From the NCBI GenBank assembly GCA_902476475.1, contig CABSDO010000042.1, positions 1 through 16,724 of the forward strand: a stretch of DNA of 16,724 nt. Reading direction: 5' to 3'. This DNA is from an uncultured Collinsella sp. Its GTDB lineage: Bacteria; Actinomycetota; Coriobacteriia; Coriobacteriales; Coriobacteriaceae. Under the pieces are notes generated by a model. The model searched no databases. It had not been told where the DNA came from and saw only the letters and a program-made list of their open reading frames with translations. Each line of letters starts with the position of its first letter. Within the stretch, counting starts at the first letter, position 1. The translations under genes and the position numbers were made by a program. Positions 1-6,647 of the stretch are shown here, piece by piece.

Positions 1-1824
1 CTGCATGGCCTTCTCGTGCGGGTCGCGCGCCACGTAGATCGGCTGCATGGTGCGCGGGTCCACGCCGGTGTAGTACATGCAGGTCGACATGGTGGACGGC
101 GTGGGGTAGAAGTCCTGCACCTGTTCGGGCATGTAGCCCATGTCGCGCACGGCCTCGGCAAGGTCCACAGCTTCCTTCATGGTCGAGCCGGGATGGCTCG
201 AGATTAGGTACGGCACCACATACTGCTTGAGTCCATACTCGCGGTTCAGGCGTTCAAATTTACGGCAGAACGCGTCGTAGACGGCGCGGCTCGGCTTGCC
301 CATCACGGACAGCACCGCGTCGCTCACGTGCTCGGGCGCTACGCGCAGCTGGCCCGAGACATGGTGCTCCAGCAGCTCGCGCAAAAACTCGTCCGAGGCG
401 TCGGCCATGGTGTAGTCAAAGCGGATGCCGCTGCGGACGAAGACCTTCTTGACGCCCGGTAGCTGGCGCAGGTCGCGCAGCAGCTGCGTGTAGCCGCTTT
501 CGTCGACCACCATGTTCTTGCATACGCTCGGCCACAGGCAGCGCTTGTTCTTGCACACGCCGCGCTTGAGCTGTTTGTCGCAGGCAGGGCGGCTAAAGTT
601 TGCCGTCGGTCCGCCCACGTCGTTGATGTAGCCCTTAAACTCGGGATCGCGCGTGAGCAGCTCGGCCTCGCGCATGATCGAATCGTGGCTGCGCATCTGT
701 AGTACGCGGCCCTGGTGGAAGGTGAGGGCGCAAAACGAGCACTCGCCAAAACAGCCGCGGTTGGAGCTGATGGAAAACTTGATCTCGGCAAAGGCCGGCA
801 CGCCGCCTGCCGCGTCGTAGTCGGGATGCCAATCGCGTGCGTAGGGGAGCTCGGCCACCTCGTCCATCTCATCGGTGGTGAGCGTCGCCGACGGCGGGTT
901 CTGCACCACATAGACGCTGTTGGGGTAGGGCTCTACCAGGCGATGCCCGGTGATGGGGTCCATGTTTTGCTGCTGAACGTTAAAGCTGCGCGCGTAGTTG
1001 AGCTTGTCGGCGGTAAGGTCGTCCCAGCTGGGCAGCAGGTCGTAGTCGTAGACCTCGTCGAGCGAACCCGTGCGGTAGACGGTGCCGTTGATATAGGTGA
1101 TCTGATCGACGGGCAGTCCCGCGTCGAGCGCGTCGGCGATCTCGACAATCGCGTGCTCGCCCATGCCGTAGATGAGGATGTCGGCGCCCGAGTCGAGCAG
1201 TACCGAACGCTTGAGCTTGTCCTGCCAGTAGTCGTAGTGGGCCAGGCGGCGCAGGCTCGCCTCGATGCCGCCGATAATGACGGGAGCGTCCTTGAACGTC
1301 TGGCGGATGAGATTGCCGTAGACCGTGACGGCACGGTTGGGGCGGTGACCTTCCTCGCCGCCGGGGGTATAGGCGTCGGTGTGGCGGCGGTGCTTGGTCA
1401 CCGAATAGTGGTTGACCATGGAGTCCATGTTGCCGGCGCTGACGAGAAAGCCCAGGCGCGGCTCGCCGAGCACAGTGATGCTGGCGGGGTCAGTCCAGTC
1501 GGGTTGACAGATGATGCCCACCTTGTAGCCGTGCGCGTCGAGGACACGGCTGATGATGGCCATGCCAAAGCTGGGATGGTCCACATAGGCGTCGCCGCAG
1601 ATGTAGACAAAGTCGCACTGGTCCCAGCCGCGTGCATCCATGTCGGCTCGACTGACGGGGAGGAATTTATCGCGGCCCGGGCGCCAGGGGCGGGCGGGCG
1701 TCGCTTGGGAATGCTTGGCGCGGGCGACCGTGGCCTGCGCCTTGCCGCCGCGCTTTTGCTGCTGGCCCTGTTTGCCCTGCTGACTGCGCTGGTTGTTCTG
1801 AGCGTGCTGAGGCTTTTTTGCCAC
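1..1824 (-). CDS. ygiQ: YgiQ-family radical SAM protein (UPF0313), 3' end outside the window
   Basis: Reading leftwards from a GTG at 1824, 608 codons stay open to the window edge, so the C-terminus is missing. The GTG is preceded by GGGAGG four bases upstream. The protein follows E. coli YgiQ closely: CGDAYVDHPSFGMAI near the N-terminus, the AGNMDSM segment, GGIEASLRR, the radical SAM cluster C358-x3-C362-x2-C365 (NRGCFGECSFC), DVGGPTANFSRP, and SAHPGST further on. Family members are predicted iron-sulfur/SAM radical enzymes whose reaction is, as far as I know, not established. Oddity: about 45 N-terminal residues rich in Gln, Lys and Arg precede the conserved domain, whereas E. coli YgiQ carries a similar basic tail at its C-terminus. 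The gene diverges from the DUF1275 gene. Family assignment is secure; function is not. Confidence 0.93.
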   Translation of the reverse strand, partial: MAKKPQHAQNNQRSQQGKQGQQQKRGGKAQATVARAKHSQATPARPWRPGRDKFLPVSRADMDARGWDQCDFVYICGDAYVDHPSFGMAIISRVLDAHGYKVGIICQPDWTDPASITVLGEPRLGFLVSAGNMDSMVNHYSVTKHRRHTDAYTPGGEEGHRPNRAVTVYGNLIRQTFKDAPVIIGGIEASLRRLAHYDYWQDKLKRSVLLDSGADILIYGMGEHAIVEIADALDAGLPVDQITYINGTVYRTGSLDEVYDYDLLPSWDDLTADKLNYARSFNVQQQNMDPITGHRLVEPYPNSVYVVQNPPSATLTTDEMDEVAELPYARDWHPDYDAAGGVPAFAEIKFSISSNRGCFGECSFCALTFHQGRVLQMRSHDSIMREAELLTRDPEFKGYINDVGGPTANFSRPACDKQLKRGVCKNKRCLWPSVCKNMVVDESGYTQLLRDLRQLPGVKKVFVRSGIRFDYTMADASDEFLRELLEHHVSGQLRVAPEHVSDAVLSVMGKPSRAVYDAFCRKFERLNREYGLKQYVVPYLISSHPGSTMKEAVDLAEAVRDMGYMPEQVQDFYPTPSTMSTCMYYTGVDPRTMQPIYVARDPHEKAMQ

Positions 1825-1862
1825 GATCCCTCCCGGTGTCTGTATGCTGCACGTAATTGTAA

Positions 1863-1895
1863 CCAGTCTTTTTGGGACGGAGCTAAAAAGACTGG
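1863..1895. repeat. 11-bp perfect inverted repeat between ygiQ and the DUF1275 gene
   Basis: Arms CCAGTCTTTTT (1863-1873) and AAAAAGACTGG (1885-1895) flank an 11-base loop containing GGGACGGAG. The same nine bases occur in the arm of the larger palindrome at 15431-15511. It lies upstream of both divergent genes, so it cannot terminate either one. It could be an operator or a small member of a dispersed palindromic repeat family. The arms are seen; the role is unknown. Confidence 0.6.
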
Positions 1896-2077
1896 GGGAG
1901 TACATGGGCTGGCGGATCGGCGTGTCGATGCGGGTGCCGTTTGTTTCCAGACTGTGTATCCCCGTGTCGAAGGAGCCGTCTCGCGCGCACGCCATGTTGT
2001 CAATGGGTTACAGTATGAACGGCGGCTATGTTTCCGCCAACGCACGAGAGGGTCGTCAACAAGGAGGATGCACGGCG

Positions 2078-2794
2078 ATGCAGCGTGCCAAACAGATATC
2101 GGAGTCTATTGAGCTGGGCATCATCTTGGCGCTCGCCGGTGGCTTTATGGACGTTTATTCGTACATTGGGCGCGACCATGTTTTCGCAAACGCGCAGACG
2201 GGCAACATCCTGCTTGTGGGCGTGAGCATCTCGGAGGGCAATTGGGCACTTGCGGGGCGCTACTTCTTCCCTGTGGTGTCGTTTGCCGTGGGCATTATGC
2301 TTGCCGACCTGGTACACGAACGGTTTGGCAGCGTGATCCACTGGCGTCAGGTGACGGTGTTCTTTGAAGCTGTCATCTTGCTGGGCGTGAGCTTTATCCC
2401 CGGTGGCGGTTACAACCTGCTCGCCAACTGCCTCACCTCGTTTGCCTGCGGCATGCAGGTCGAGAGCTTCCGCAAGATCCACGGTCACGGCATCGCTACG
2501 ACCATGTGCATCGGCAACTTGCGCAACGCGCTGCAAAACGTGGACGATTACATCATCACCCACAGGCGCGGCTTTTTGGAAAACGGCCTGCTGTACTTTG
2601 GCGTGATTTTTACCTTTGTGTTTGGCGCCGTGTTGGGCAACTGGTGTATTGAGCGCATGGGCCTGCACGCCATCGTCGTGGCGAGCTTGCTGCTGTTTGT
2701 CGCGTTTGCCATCATGTTCATCGACCGCGAGCGCGACTTGCGCTTACGCTGGAAGGTTGCGGCCGAGGCTTGGAAAGAGGGCTGCCGAAAGTAA
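2078..2794 (+). CDS. DUF1275 (YoaK-like) integral membrane protein
   Basis: This is a 238-aa protein starting at the ATG at 2078, which has AAGGAGG ten bases upstream. The frame is open back to an ATG at 1844, but that start has no ribosome binding site and the added residues look non-coding. The N-terminal GFMDVYSYIGRDHVFANAQTGNILLVGV is the DUF1275 hallmark (G-x2-D-x2-S, then F-x-NxQTGN). About six hydrophobic segments follow, with NCLTSFACGMQVESFRK and CIGNLRNAL between them. The family consists of predicted inner-membrane proteins of unknown substrate, sometimes proposed as transporters. The C-terminus is basic and probably cytoplasmic. It is a single-gene unit ending in a hairpin and terminator, and its GC-rich codon use matches the host genes. 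Confidence 0.9.
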   Translation: MQRAKQISESIELGIILALAGGFMDVYSYIGRDHVFANAQTGNILLVGVSISEGNWALAGRYFFPVVSFAVGIMLADLVHERFGSVIHWRQVTVFFEAVILLGVSFIPGGGYNLLANCLTSFACGMQVESFRKIHGHGIATTMCIGNLRNALQNVDDYIITHRRGFLENGLLYFGVIFTFVFGAVLGNWCIERMGLHAIVVASLLLFVAFAIMFIDRERDLRLRWKVAAEAWKEGCRK

Positions 2795-2802
2795 CCGAAT
2801 GC

Positions 2803-2825
2803 GGCAAAGGGGCTGCCCCTTTGCC
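2803..2825. repeat. Perfect 10-bp hairpin just after the DUF1275 gene
   Basis: GGCAAAGGGG (2803-2812) and CCCCTTTGCC (2816-2825) form a perfect stem with a three-base loop, eight bases after the stop codon. No T-run follows, so on its own it is not a classical terminator. It may act with the terminator about 20 bases downstream or protect the mRNA 3' end. Confidence 0.6.
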
Positions 2826-2845
2826 AGATAGATCGATAATGGGGA

Positions 2846-2876
2846 GGGGACGGCCATCTCGGCCGCCCCCTTTTTT
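2846..2876 (+). terminator. Rho-independent terminator of the DUF1275 gene
   Basis: A GC-rich stem (GGGGACGGCC at 2846-2855, GGCCGCCCCC at 2861-2870, one A-C mismatch) is followed directly by six T. It marks the end of the GC-rich host DNA on the left of the AT-rich island. Confidence 0.8.
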
Positions 2877-2973
2877 GAGTCTTAAGCCTAAGGTGCATGT
2901 TTGTAATGACAAGATTTGACGTCAGCAAAGCGTGCTGCTTAAGGCTATAGAATAAAAATGTCATCTTTCTAGC

Positions 2974-2979
2974 TATAAT
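2974..2979 (+). promoter_or_regulatory. Candidate -10 box of the exporter gene
   Basis: An exact TATAAT lies 22 bases before the exporter ATG, in very AT-rich DNA. No good -35 hexamer sits 16-18 bases upstream, so the call rests on the -10 alone. An 8-bp palindrome TGACGTCA at 2917-2924 lies further upstream. Confidence 0.4.
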
Positions 2980-3001
2980 TATTAGTTGAGGGGATGGACA
3001 T

Positions 3002-4606
3002 ATGCCAGAGCTTTTTATTCAAAATAAGACGACAGTAATCAAGTTGATGGCGCTCTGCATTTTATCTGCCCTGGTGGAGCTGTCTGTTGTTAAAGCTGAA
3101 TCGTTGATAATAGACTATGGCCTGCTTCGCTCTAATTATCGTAACGTTTTATGCATTGGGTTAGGCCTGCTAGTATTGCTCTCAGTTGAGCTGGTGACAA
3201 ACCTGTTCAGATCAAAATATGCGGAGCAATTGGCTTCCGATGGCGCTAACTGCTTCTATAGATTGCTTGCCCGCCATGCTTTAGAGCGGCCCTTAGTTTT
3301 AGCAAAAGACAGTGACTACCTGTTATCGCGCATTGAAGAGGCTGGGAACCTACAGCCGATGATTGGAATATTTACAACTGCGTTTCTTCCGTGCCTAGTG
3401 ACGGGTTTGGTATCGTTTGTGGCACTATCTAATATCTCTTTGTTGCTTTTGATTCCTGTTTGTGTTTCGGCATTGTTTATTTCGCTTCTATATCCGTTCG
3501 CTCTTAGTAAGCTATCGACTAAGAGCGAAAAGGCATTGGAGGCCCAGGCGAGGGGTTCTGCTTATTTAGCCCAACTAATAAATTGTCGACTTTACATTCG
3601 TATTTCTCGTTCAATTAACTTGGAATTACTTCGCTATAAAAAGATGCTTAAAGCCTGCAGGAACTCTCGAGTTGAGGAGAGTGTCTTTGCGAGATTGGCA
3701 ACTGAAATAGTTGACGCTGGCAACATCATTACTGGCTTGCTTTCAGTTCTGCTGCTTATTTTCCTTGTGTCAAAGCGCGGACTGACGGTCGGGATTGCGG
3801 TGCAGAGCTATCAACTTGTACTTCTATGCTATTCTCCTTTTCCTCTTGTTCTGAATTGTTGGGCTCAGCTTCAGCCGTCGTTTAGATCGTTGCACCGTGT
3901 CTTGGAATTACGTCGTCTTTTGGAAGCTGAAAAACCTAATTTGATATGCTTCGATCACGCTGATCGAATTAGTTGGAAAGGAATCAGTCTCTCGTTTTCG
4001 TCGAACGAAACTAATGAGAGGATAACAATTCCAGATTGCACGATACAGGCACCTTGTCTGGTTTTAGTAAGCGGCCCTAATGCATGTGGTAAATCTTCAT
4101 TTCTGGAAGTATTGAACGGATTATTGTCGCCAGTTGCTGGCAGACTGTGTGTTAATGGGTCTACTGTCATTTTCGATGGTTCGACTTTAATCCAGCTACC
4201 CTGCGCAACTATGCCGCAAAGACATTTGATAATGGGGGGAACTTTCAGGAAGGCTCTTTACTATGGTCTTGTAGATATTGACTCTGAAAAACTCATCTAT
4301 CTTTTGAAGGGTTTTAGCCTCGATAAATTATTTGAAATAAATCCCATCATTGGAGCTAGGGGACACAATTTGTCTGGCGGAGAACTGGCTTCTCTATTAC
4401 TTTGTAGGGCCTTTCTGAGCAGTTATTCTATTATTATTTTGGATGAGCCTTGCAACAATTTAGATAATGCTTCGATATCCTTTTTGAAGATGGTGGTTGC
4501 GCAGGAGATGAAAGAGCGAATCGTCATCATTGCGGATCACGGACATGGTTTCGAACAGTTTGCAGACTATGTAATACAGTTTCAGGAGCCAGAAAAAACT
4601 ATCTAG
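3002..4606 (+). CDS. ABC exporter, fused membrane and ATPase domains, likely exports the RiPP
   Basis: This 534-aa protein starts at ATG 3002, with GAGGGG about ten bases upstream. The N-terminal half is a transmembrane domain with hydrophobic spans near residues 12-30, 48-66, 125-142, 145-166, 244-257 and 268-286. The C-terminal half is an ABC ATPase: Walker A GPNACGKS at 358-365 (Ala at the usual third-position Gly), signature LSGGE at 457-461, Walker B IIILDEP at 477-483, D-loop NNLD, and switch His513. There is no N-terminal C39 peptidase, so it should move a substrate without cutting a leader. It is somewhat shorter than a typical 580-aa half-exporter. It converges with the RiPP operon and shares its AT-rich codon use, which makes the modified peptide the likely cargo (inference). 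Substrate is unproven; self-immunity by efflux is an alternative. Confidence 0.88.
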   Translation: MPELFIQNKTTVIKLMALCILSALVELSVVKAESLIIDYGLLRSNYRNVLCIGLGLLVLLSVELVTNLFRSKYAEQLASDGANCFYRLLARHALERPLVLAKDSDYLLSRIEEAGNLQPMIGIFTTAFLPCLVTGLVSFVALSNISLLLLIPVCVSALFISLLYPFALSKLSTKSEKALEAQARGSAYLAQLINCRLYIRISRSINLELLRYKKMLKACRNSRVEESVFARLATEIVDAGNIITGLLSVLLLIFLVSKRGLTVGIAVQSYQLVLLCYSPFPLVLNCWAQLQPSFRSLHRVLELRRLLEAEKPNLICFDHADRISWKGISLSFSSNETNERITIPDCTIQAPCLVLVSGPNACGKSSFLEVLNGLLSPVAGRLCVNGSTVIFDGSTLIQLPCATMPQRHLIMGGTFRKALYYGLVDIDSEKLIYLLKGFSLDKLFEINPIIGARGHNLSGGELASLLLCRAFLSSYSIIILDEPCNNLDNASISFLKMVVAQEMKERIVIIADHGHGFEQFADYVIQFQEPEKTI

Positions 4607-4614
4607 CTCCTGAA
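4581..4614. repeat. Inverted repeat overlapping the exporter stop codon, between convergent genes
   Basis: TTCAGGAGC (4581-4589) and GCTCCTGAA (4606-4614) are perfectly complementary, with a 16-base loop that includes most of the exporter stop codon. It lies in the 34-base gap between the convergent exporter and LURP-one-like genes. No clean T-run follows on either strand, so it is at best a weak bidirectional terminator. Confidence 0.45.
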
Positions 4615-4640
4615 CGTTGCTACGAACTGCTTTTTGCGAT

Positions 4641-5180
4641 TTATTCGAGATGCTCTTCAATCCGAGCCCTCAGAAGGGCAATGGCTGTGGGTATTCCAAT
4701 TGCGGCGGCTAATTCGGCTTTATCCAAAACCTGTATGCTAAAGCACGATTGTTTATCACATTGAAGGACGACAACTGAAGATAGCTTCACTTCCCGTTGG
4801 CTGAATATGTCGTAATCTCCAAATAGGAAGTTACCTTTTATTGTGTAATTCGGTATGTTCGTTACGCACTTCATCTCAAGTCTGTTTAGGCCATAATCGA
4901 ACACCGCAACTTCCTTGTGCTCGATGATGAGCGCAACCCTGGGCATGTTACTAAAACCACCGTCGACGACAGTAAAGAGTTTTTCATTTGCATCGTCATA
5001 AACGGTATATTTTAGACTCAATAGCTGTCCTAGTGGACCCGTGAACCCATGTCTTTTGATATTGAGGTTGTCTCCAGCTGGGTTGATGAGAGCTAGAGCA
5101 TGCGGATAAGGGTTACCTTCAATTGAGATTCGATATTCGTTTGTAGCCGTCTTGCTCGATTTAGGACCAGTAGCCACCAC
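4641..5180 (-). CDS. LURP-one-related / tubby C-terminal-like protein in the RiPP operon
   Basis: This 179-aa protein starts at GTG 5180. An in-frame TGA two codons upstream rules out a longer form, and GAGG lies about ten bases before the start; a second GTG follows immediately. The body alternates short beta-strand-like blocks: YTVYDDANEKLFTVVDGGF near 58-76, then a strand pair around EHKEVAVFDYGLN, then NYTIKGNFLFGDYDIF, and finally a hydrophobic helix, AAAIGIPTAIALL, near 158-170. This order matches the LURP-one-related (YxjI-type) tubby-like barrel with its buried C-terminal helix. Biochemical roles of bacterial members are poorly known; lipid or scaffold binding is speculated. It overlaps the precursor gene by 20 bases and is last in the operon, so it may be coupled to it. 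A role in peptide presentation, membrane delivery or immunity is conjecture. Confidence 0.7.
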   Translation of the reverse strand: MVATGPKSSKTATNEYRISIEGNPYPHALALINPAGDNLNIKRHGFTGPLGQLLSLKYTVYDDANEKLFTVVDGGFSNMPRVALIIEHKEVAVFDYGLNRLEMKCVTNIPNYTIKGNFLFGDYDIFSQREVKLSSVVVLQCDKQSCFSIQVLDKAELAAAIGIPTAIALLRARIEEHLE

Positions 5181-5340
5181 GCGTCATCGCCTCGATCGAA
5201 TTGGAACCGACTTCTGCTTCGTGCGGAGAATTGCGCAGTATGTTGCAGTACATGCAGCTGCAATAACCGCATGGGCAATTTCTAACAAAATGAATGATGC
5301 TATTTACTGCATGCATGTTAAATGGACGAATACTTCTCAT
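5161..5340 (-). CDS. Cys-rich RiPP precursor peptide, 59 aa
   Basis: A short gene running from ATG 5340 to TAA 5161, with GGGAGG six bases before the ATG. The protein begins MRSIRPFNMHAVNSIIHFVR, a basic and hydrophobic leader-like stretch, then has five cysteines (residues 22, 24, 27, 29, 32) in the pattern C-x-C-x2-C-x-C-x2-C. Two near-identical units, CPCGY and CSCMY, make up this cluster. A polar tail of about 27 residues ends in GGYWS. It overlaps the carrier-like gene by 23 bases and the LURP-one-like gene by 20, all in different frames. Position, size, Cys cluster and neighbours point to the maturase substrate, resembling precursors of CcpM-type (CLI_3235-like) cassettes. The tail may be follower or part of the core. 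No cleavage motif is obvious (no GG before the cluster). Modification chemistry is inferred, most likely thioether cross-links. Confidence 0.8.
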   Translation of the reverse strand: MRSIRPFNMHAVNSIIHFVRNCPCGYCSCMYCNILRNSPHEAEVGSNSIEAMTRGGYWS

Positions 5341-5632
5341 GATCTGCCTCCCATTGTTCGATTGTTTCTGACTGTTCTATTACCTTCTTCACCTCCTCAA
5401 CACTGTTGAACCCTAGGTTTTCAATCGACGAGTACTCAACGTAAACAGAAAACCTGCTTTCAAGATAAATAAGCAGTCGAACTAAATCTGATGAGGACAA
5501 GTTGAATGGCGGGTCGGTCAATTGCTGATTTCTTAGATTTTGGTCAAATTGAGTCAAATCCAAATCTCTAATACTGCTTATCGCTTTTTCGATTTCTGCG
5601 TAGATGGTTTCATCTTTACGATATGCTGTCAT
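5318..5632 (-). CDS. Peptide maturation system acyl-carrier-related protein
   Basis: This 104-aa protein starts at ATG 5632, with GGGGTG six bases upstream. Residues 43-87 resemble an acyl-carrier helix bundle: FNLSSSDLVRLLIYLESRF aligns with the helix II region that carries the phosphopantetheine serine, followed by an acidic linker and a closing helix, SVEEVKKVIEQ. The usual D-S-L motif reads S-S-S (residues 46-48), so Ser47 is at the attachment position but in an unusual setting. Whether it is ever primed is open. It matches what I recall of the acyl carrier-related family (TIGR04069) found with CcpM-type maturases. Its ATG overlaps the previous stop by four bases, and its 3' end carries the precursor's ribosome binding site and start. 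A docking role rather than an acyl-carrying role is plausible. Confidence 0.7.
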   Translation of the reverse strand: MTAYRKDETIYAEIEKAISSIRDLDLTQFDQNLRNQQLTDPPFNLSSSDLVRLLIYLESRFSVYVEYSSIENLGFNSVEEVKKVIEQSETIEQWEADHEKYSSI

Positions 5633-6642
5633 TTCAGCACCCCAATATCGAAATCAAACAACTCGTTCTCGATTGTTTTGCAGCATAGTAATGATTCTTC
5701 TGGATCTAAGCTGGCTGAGAAACAGGGCATTCCTCTTAGCCGAAGTTCTCTTGCTGCTTGAATTGCTTTATCGCTAGATGAATAGCTTATTTGAAATCTA
5801 TGCGTCTCCAACCCTTCAGTGGCGTCAAGTACTTCGTTTGTAATTTCAAATTGAACTTTCTCTGCTTGCGTAAGCGTTTCAATTATGGGCATGAGCCCAA
5901 GCATTATGTCGTAGTCGGCTATCGTGTATGGGATATTGATAATGGCCAAGTCAGGGCAGAAAGCTCGACATGCAGCAATCGATCCTAATCCGTAATCTCC
6001 GAAAATGTGGTCGTCGTATTTCATAAGCACATTGGGCGTTTCTAATAGAGCTAGGTCGGATTTATCATTCTCAATGATGAGGTTGATCTGCTCATTCATT
6101 TTGATGACGGCGGATTGGCCACCATCAAAACTAAGGGTGTTGCAGCCCCAGATTTCATTTAAAGGATTGAAGCTCAAAGCGCATAGATTGGGATGGTGCT
6201 TTCTCATCTCGCTAACGATGCTACTAAACGTAATTGTTGAATCGGCGGGTGTATATAGATTCCCGACAACAATTTTTGGTATCAGGGCTAATTCCTGCAT
6301 GTCGCTTTTGCTAGACTCAATTTGTTCAGTGGCGAGTTGGCTGACAACCTTCTTATTTACAGAATGTGCATAGGTTTCAGCGTGTTTACTAAATTCTATG
6401 AGTCCTGCGGCGCTTTCTTTCGTCGATAAAACGACAACCAGGTCTGATTCATCGATTGTCGTTACATAGTTAATTCGATTTCTTATGCCAATTTCATTGC
6501 AATTAACAAGGTTGGCGACATCTACGCCGTCCGGTAGAATGCCGCATGGTGTTGATACCCGAATATTGTAGCCAATTCCTAGCAATCCAATTAGAAGAGG
6601 ATAGTCAGCTCTCGTGAAAGATATAAGTCCAATTGTCTTCAT
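5629..6642 (-). CDS. Peptide maturation system protein, TIGR04066-like
   Basis: This 337-aa protein is encoded from ATG 6642, five bases after the maturase stop; AAGGA lies far upstream, so translation is probably coupled. It looks soluble with alternating alpha/beta character: it opens KTIGLISFTRADYPLLIGL like a nucleotide-binding-type strand-loop-helix, and has VVVLSTKES near 68-76 and a central ALLETPNVLMKYDDHIFGDYGLGSIAACRAF. No catalytic motif that I can name is present. By size, position between a CcpM-like maturase and a carrier-like protein, and general sequence, it fits the clostridial peptide-maturation family TIGR04066, whose biochemical role is not known to me. Family call rests partly on context. 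Not a protease or kinase by any motif I can see. Confidence 0.6.
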   Translation of the reverse strand: MKTIGLISFTRADYPLLIGLLGIGYNIRVSTPCGILPDGVDVANLVNCNEIGIRNRINYVTTIDESDLVVVLSTKESAAGLIEFSKHAETYAHSVNKKVVSQLATEQIESSKSDMQELALIPKIVVGNLYTPADSTITFSSIVSEMRKHHPNLCALSFNPLNEIWGCNTLSFDGGQSAVIKMNEQINLIIENDKSDLALLETPNVLMKYDDHIFGDYGLGSIAACRAFCPDLAIINIPYTIADYDIMLGLMPIIETLTQAEKVQFEITNEVLDATEGLETHRFQISYSSSDKAIQAARELRLRGMPCFSASLDPEESLLCCKTIENELFDFDIGVLK

Positions 6643-6647
6643 GATTT

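Noticed and set aside
1844..2077. 78-residue N-terminal extension of the DUF1275 protein from ATG 1844
   Set aside because: No ribosome binding site at 1844, unrelated composition, and AAGGAGG precedes the ATG at 2078, where family similarity begins.
715..2112. 465-aa plus-strand frame across the left region
   Set aside because: Antisense shadow of ygiQ; Val/Gly/Asp-rich with no family motifs.
2897..2950. 17-codon frame ending near two Cys codons (MFVMTRFDVSKACCLRL) as a second peptide
   Set aside because: Very short, only a poor AAGG signal, and no resemblance to the 59-aa precursor.
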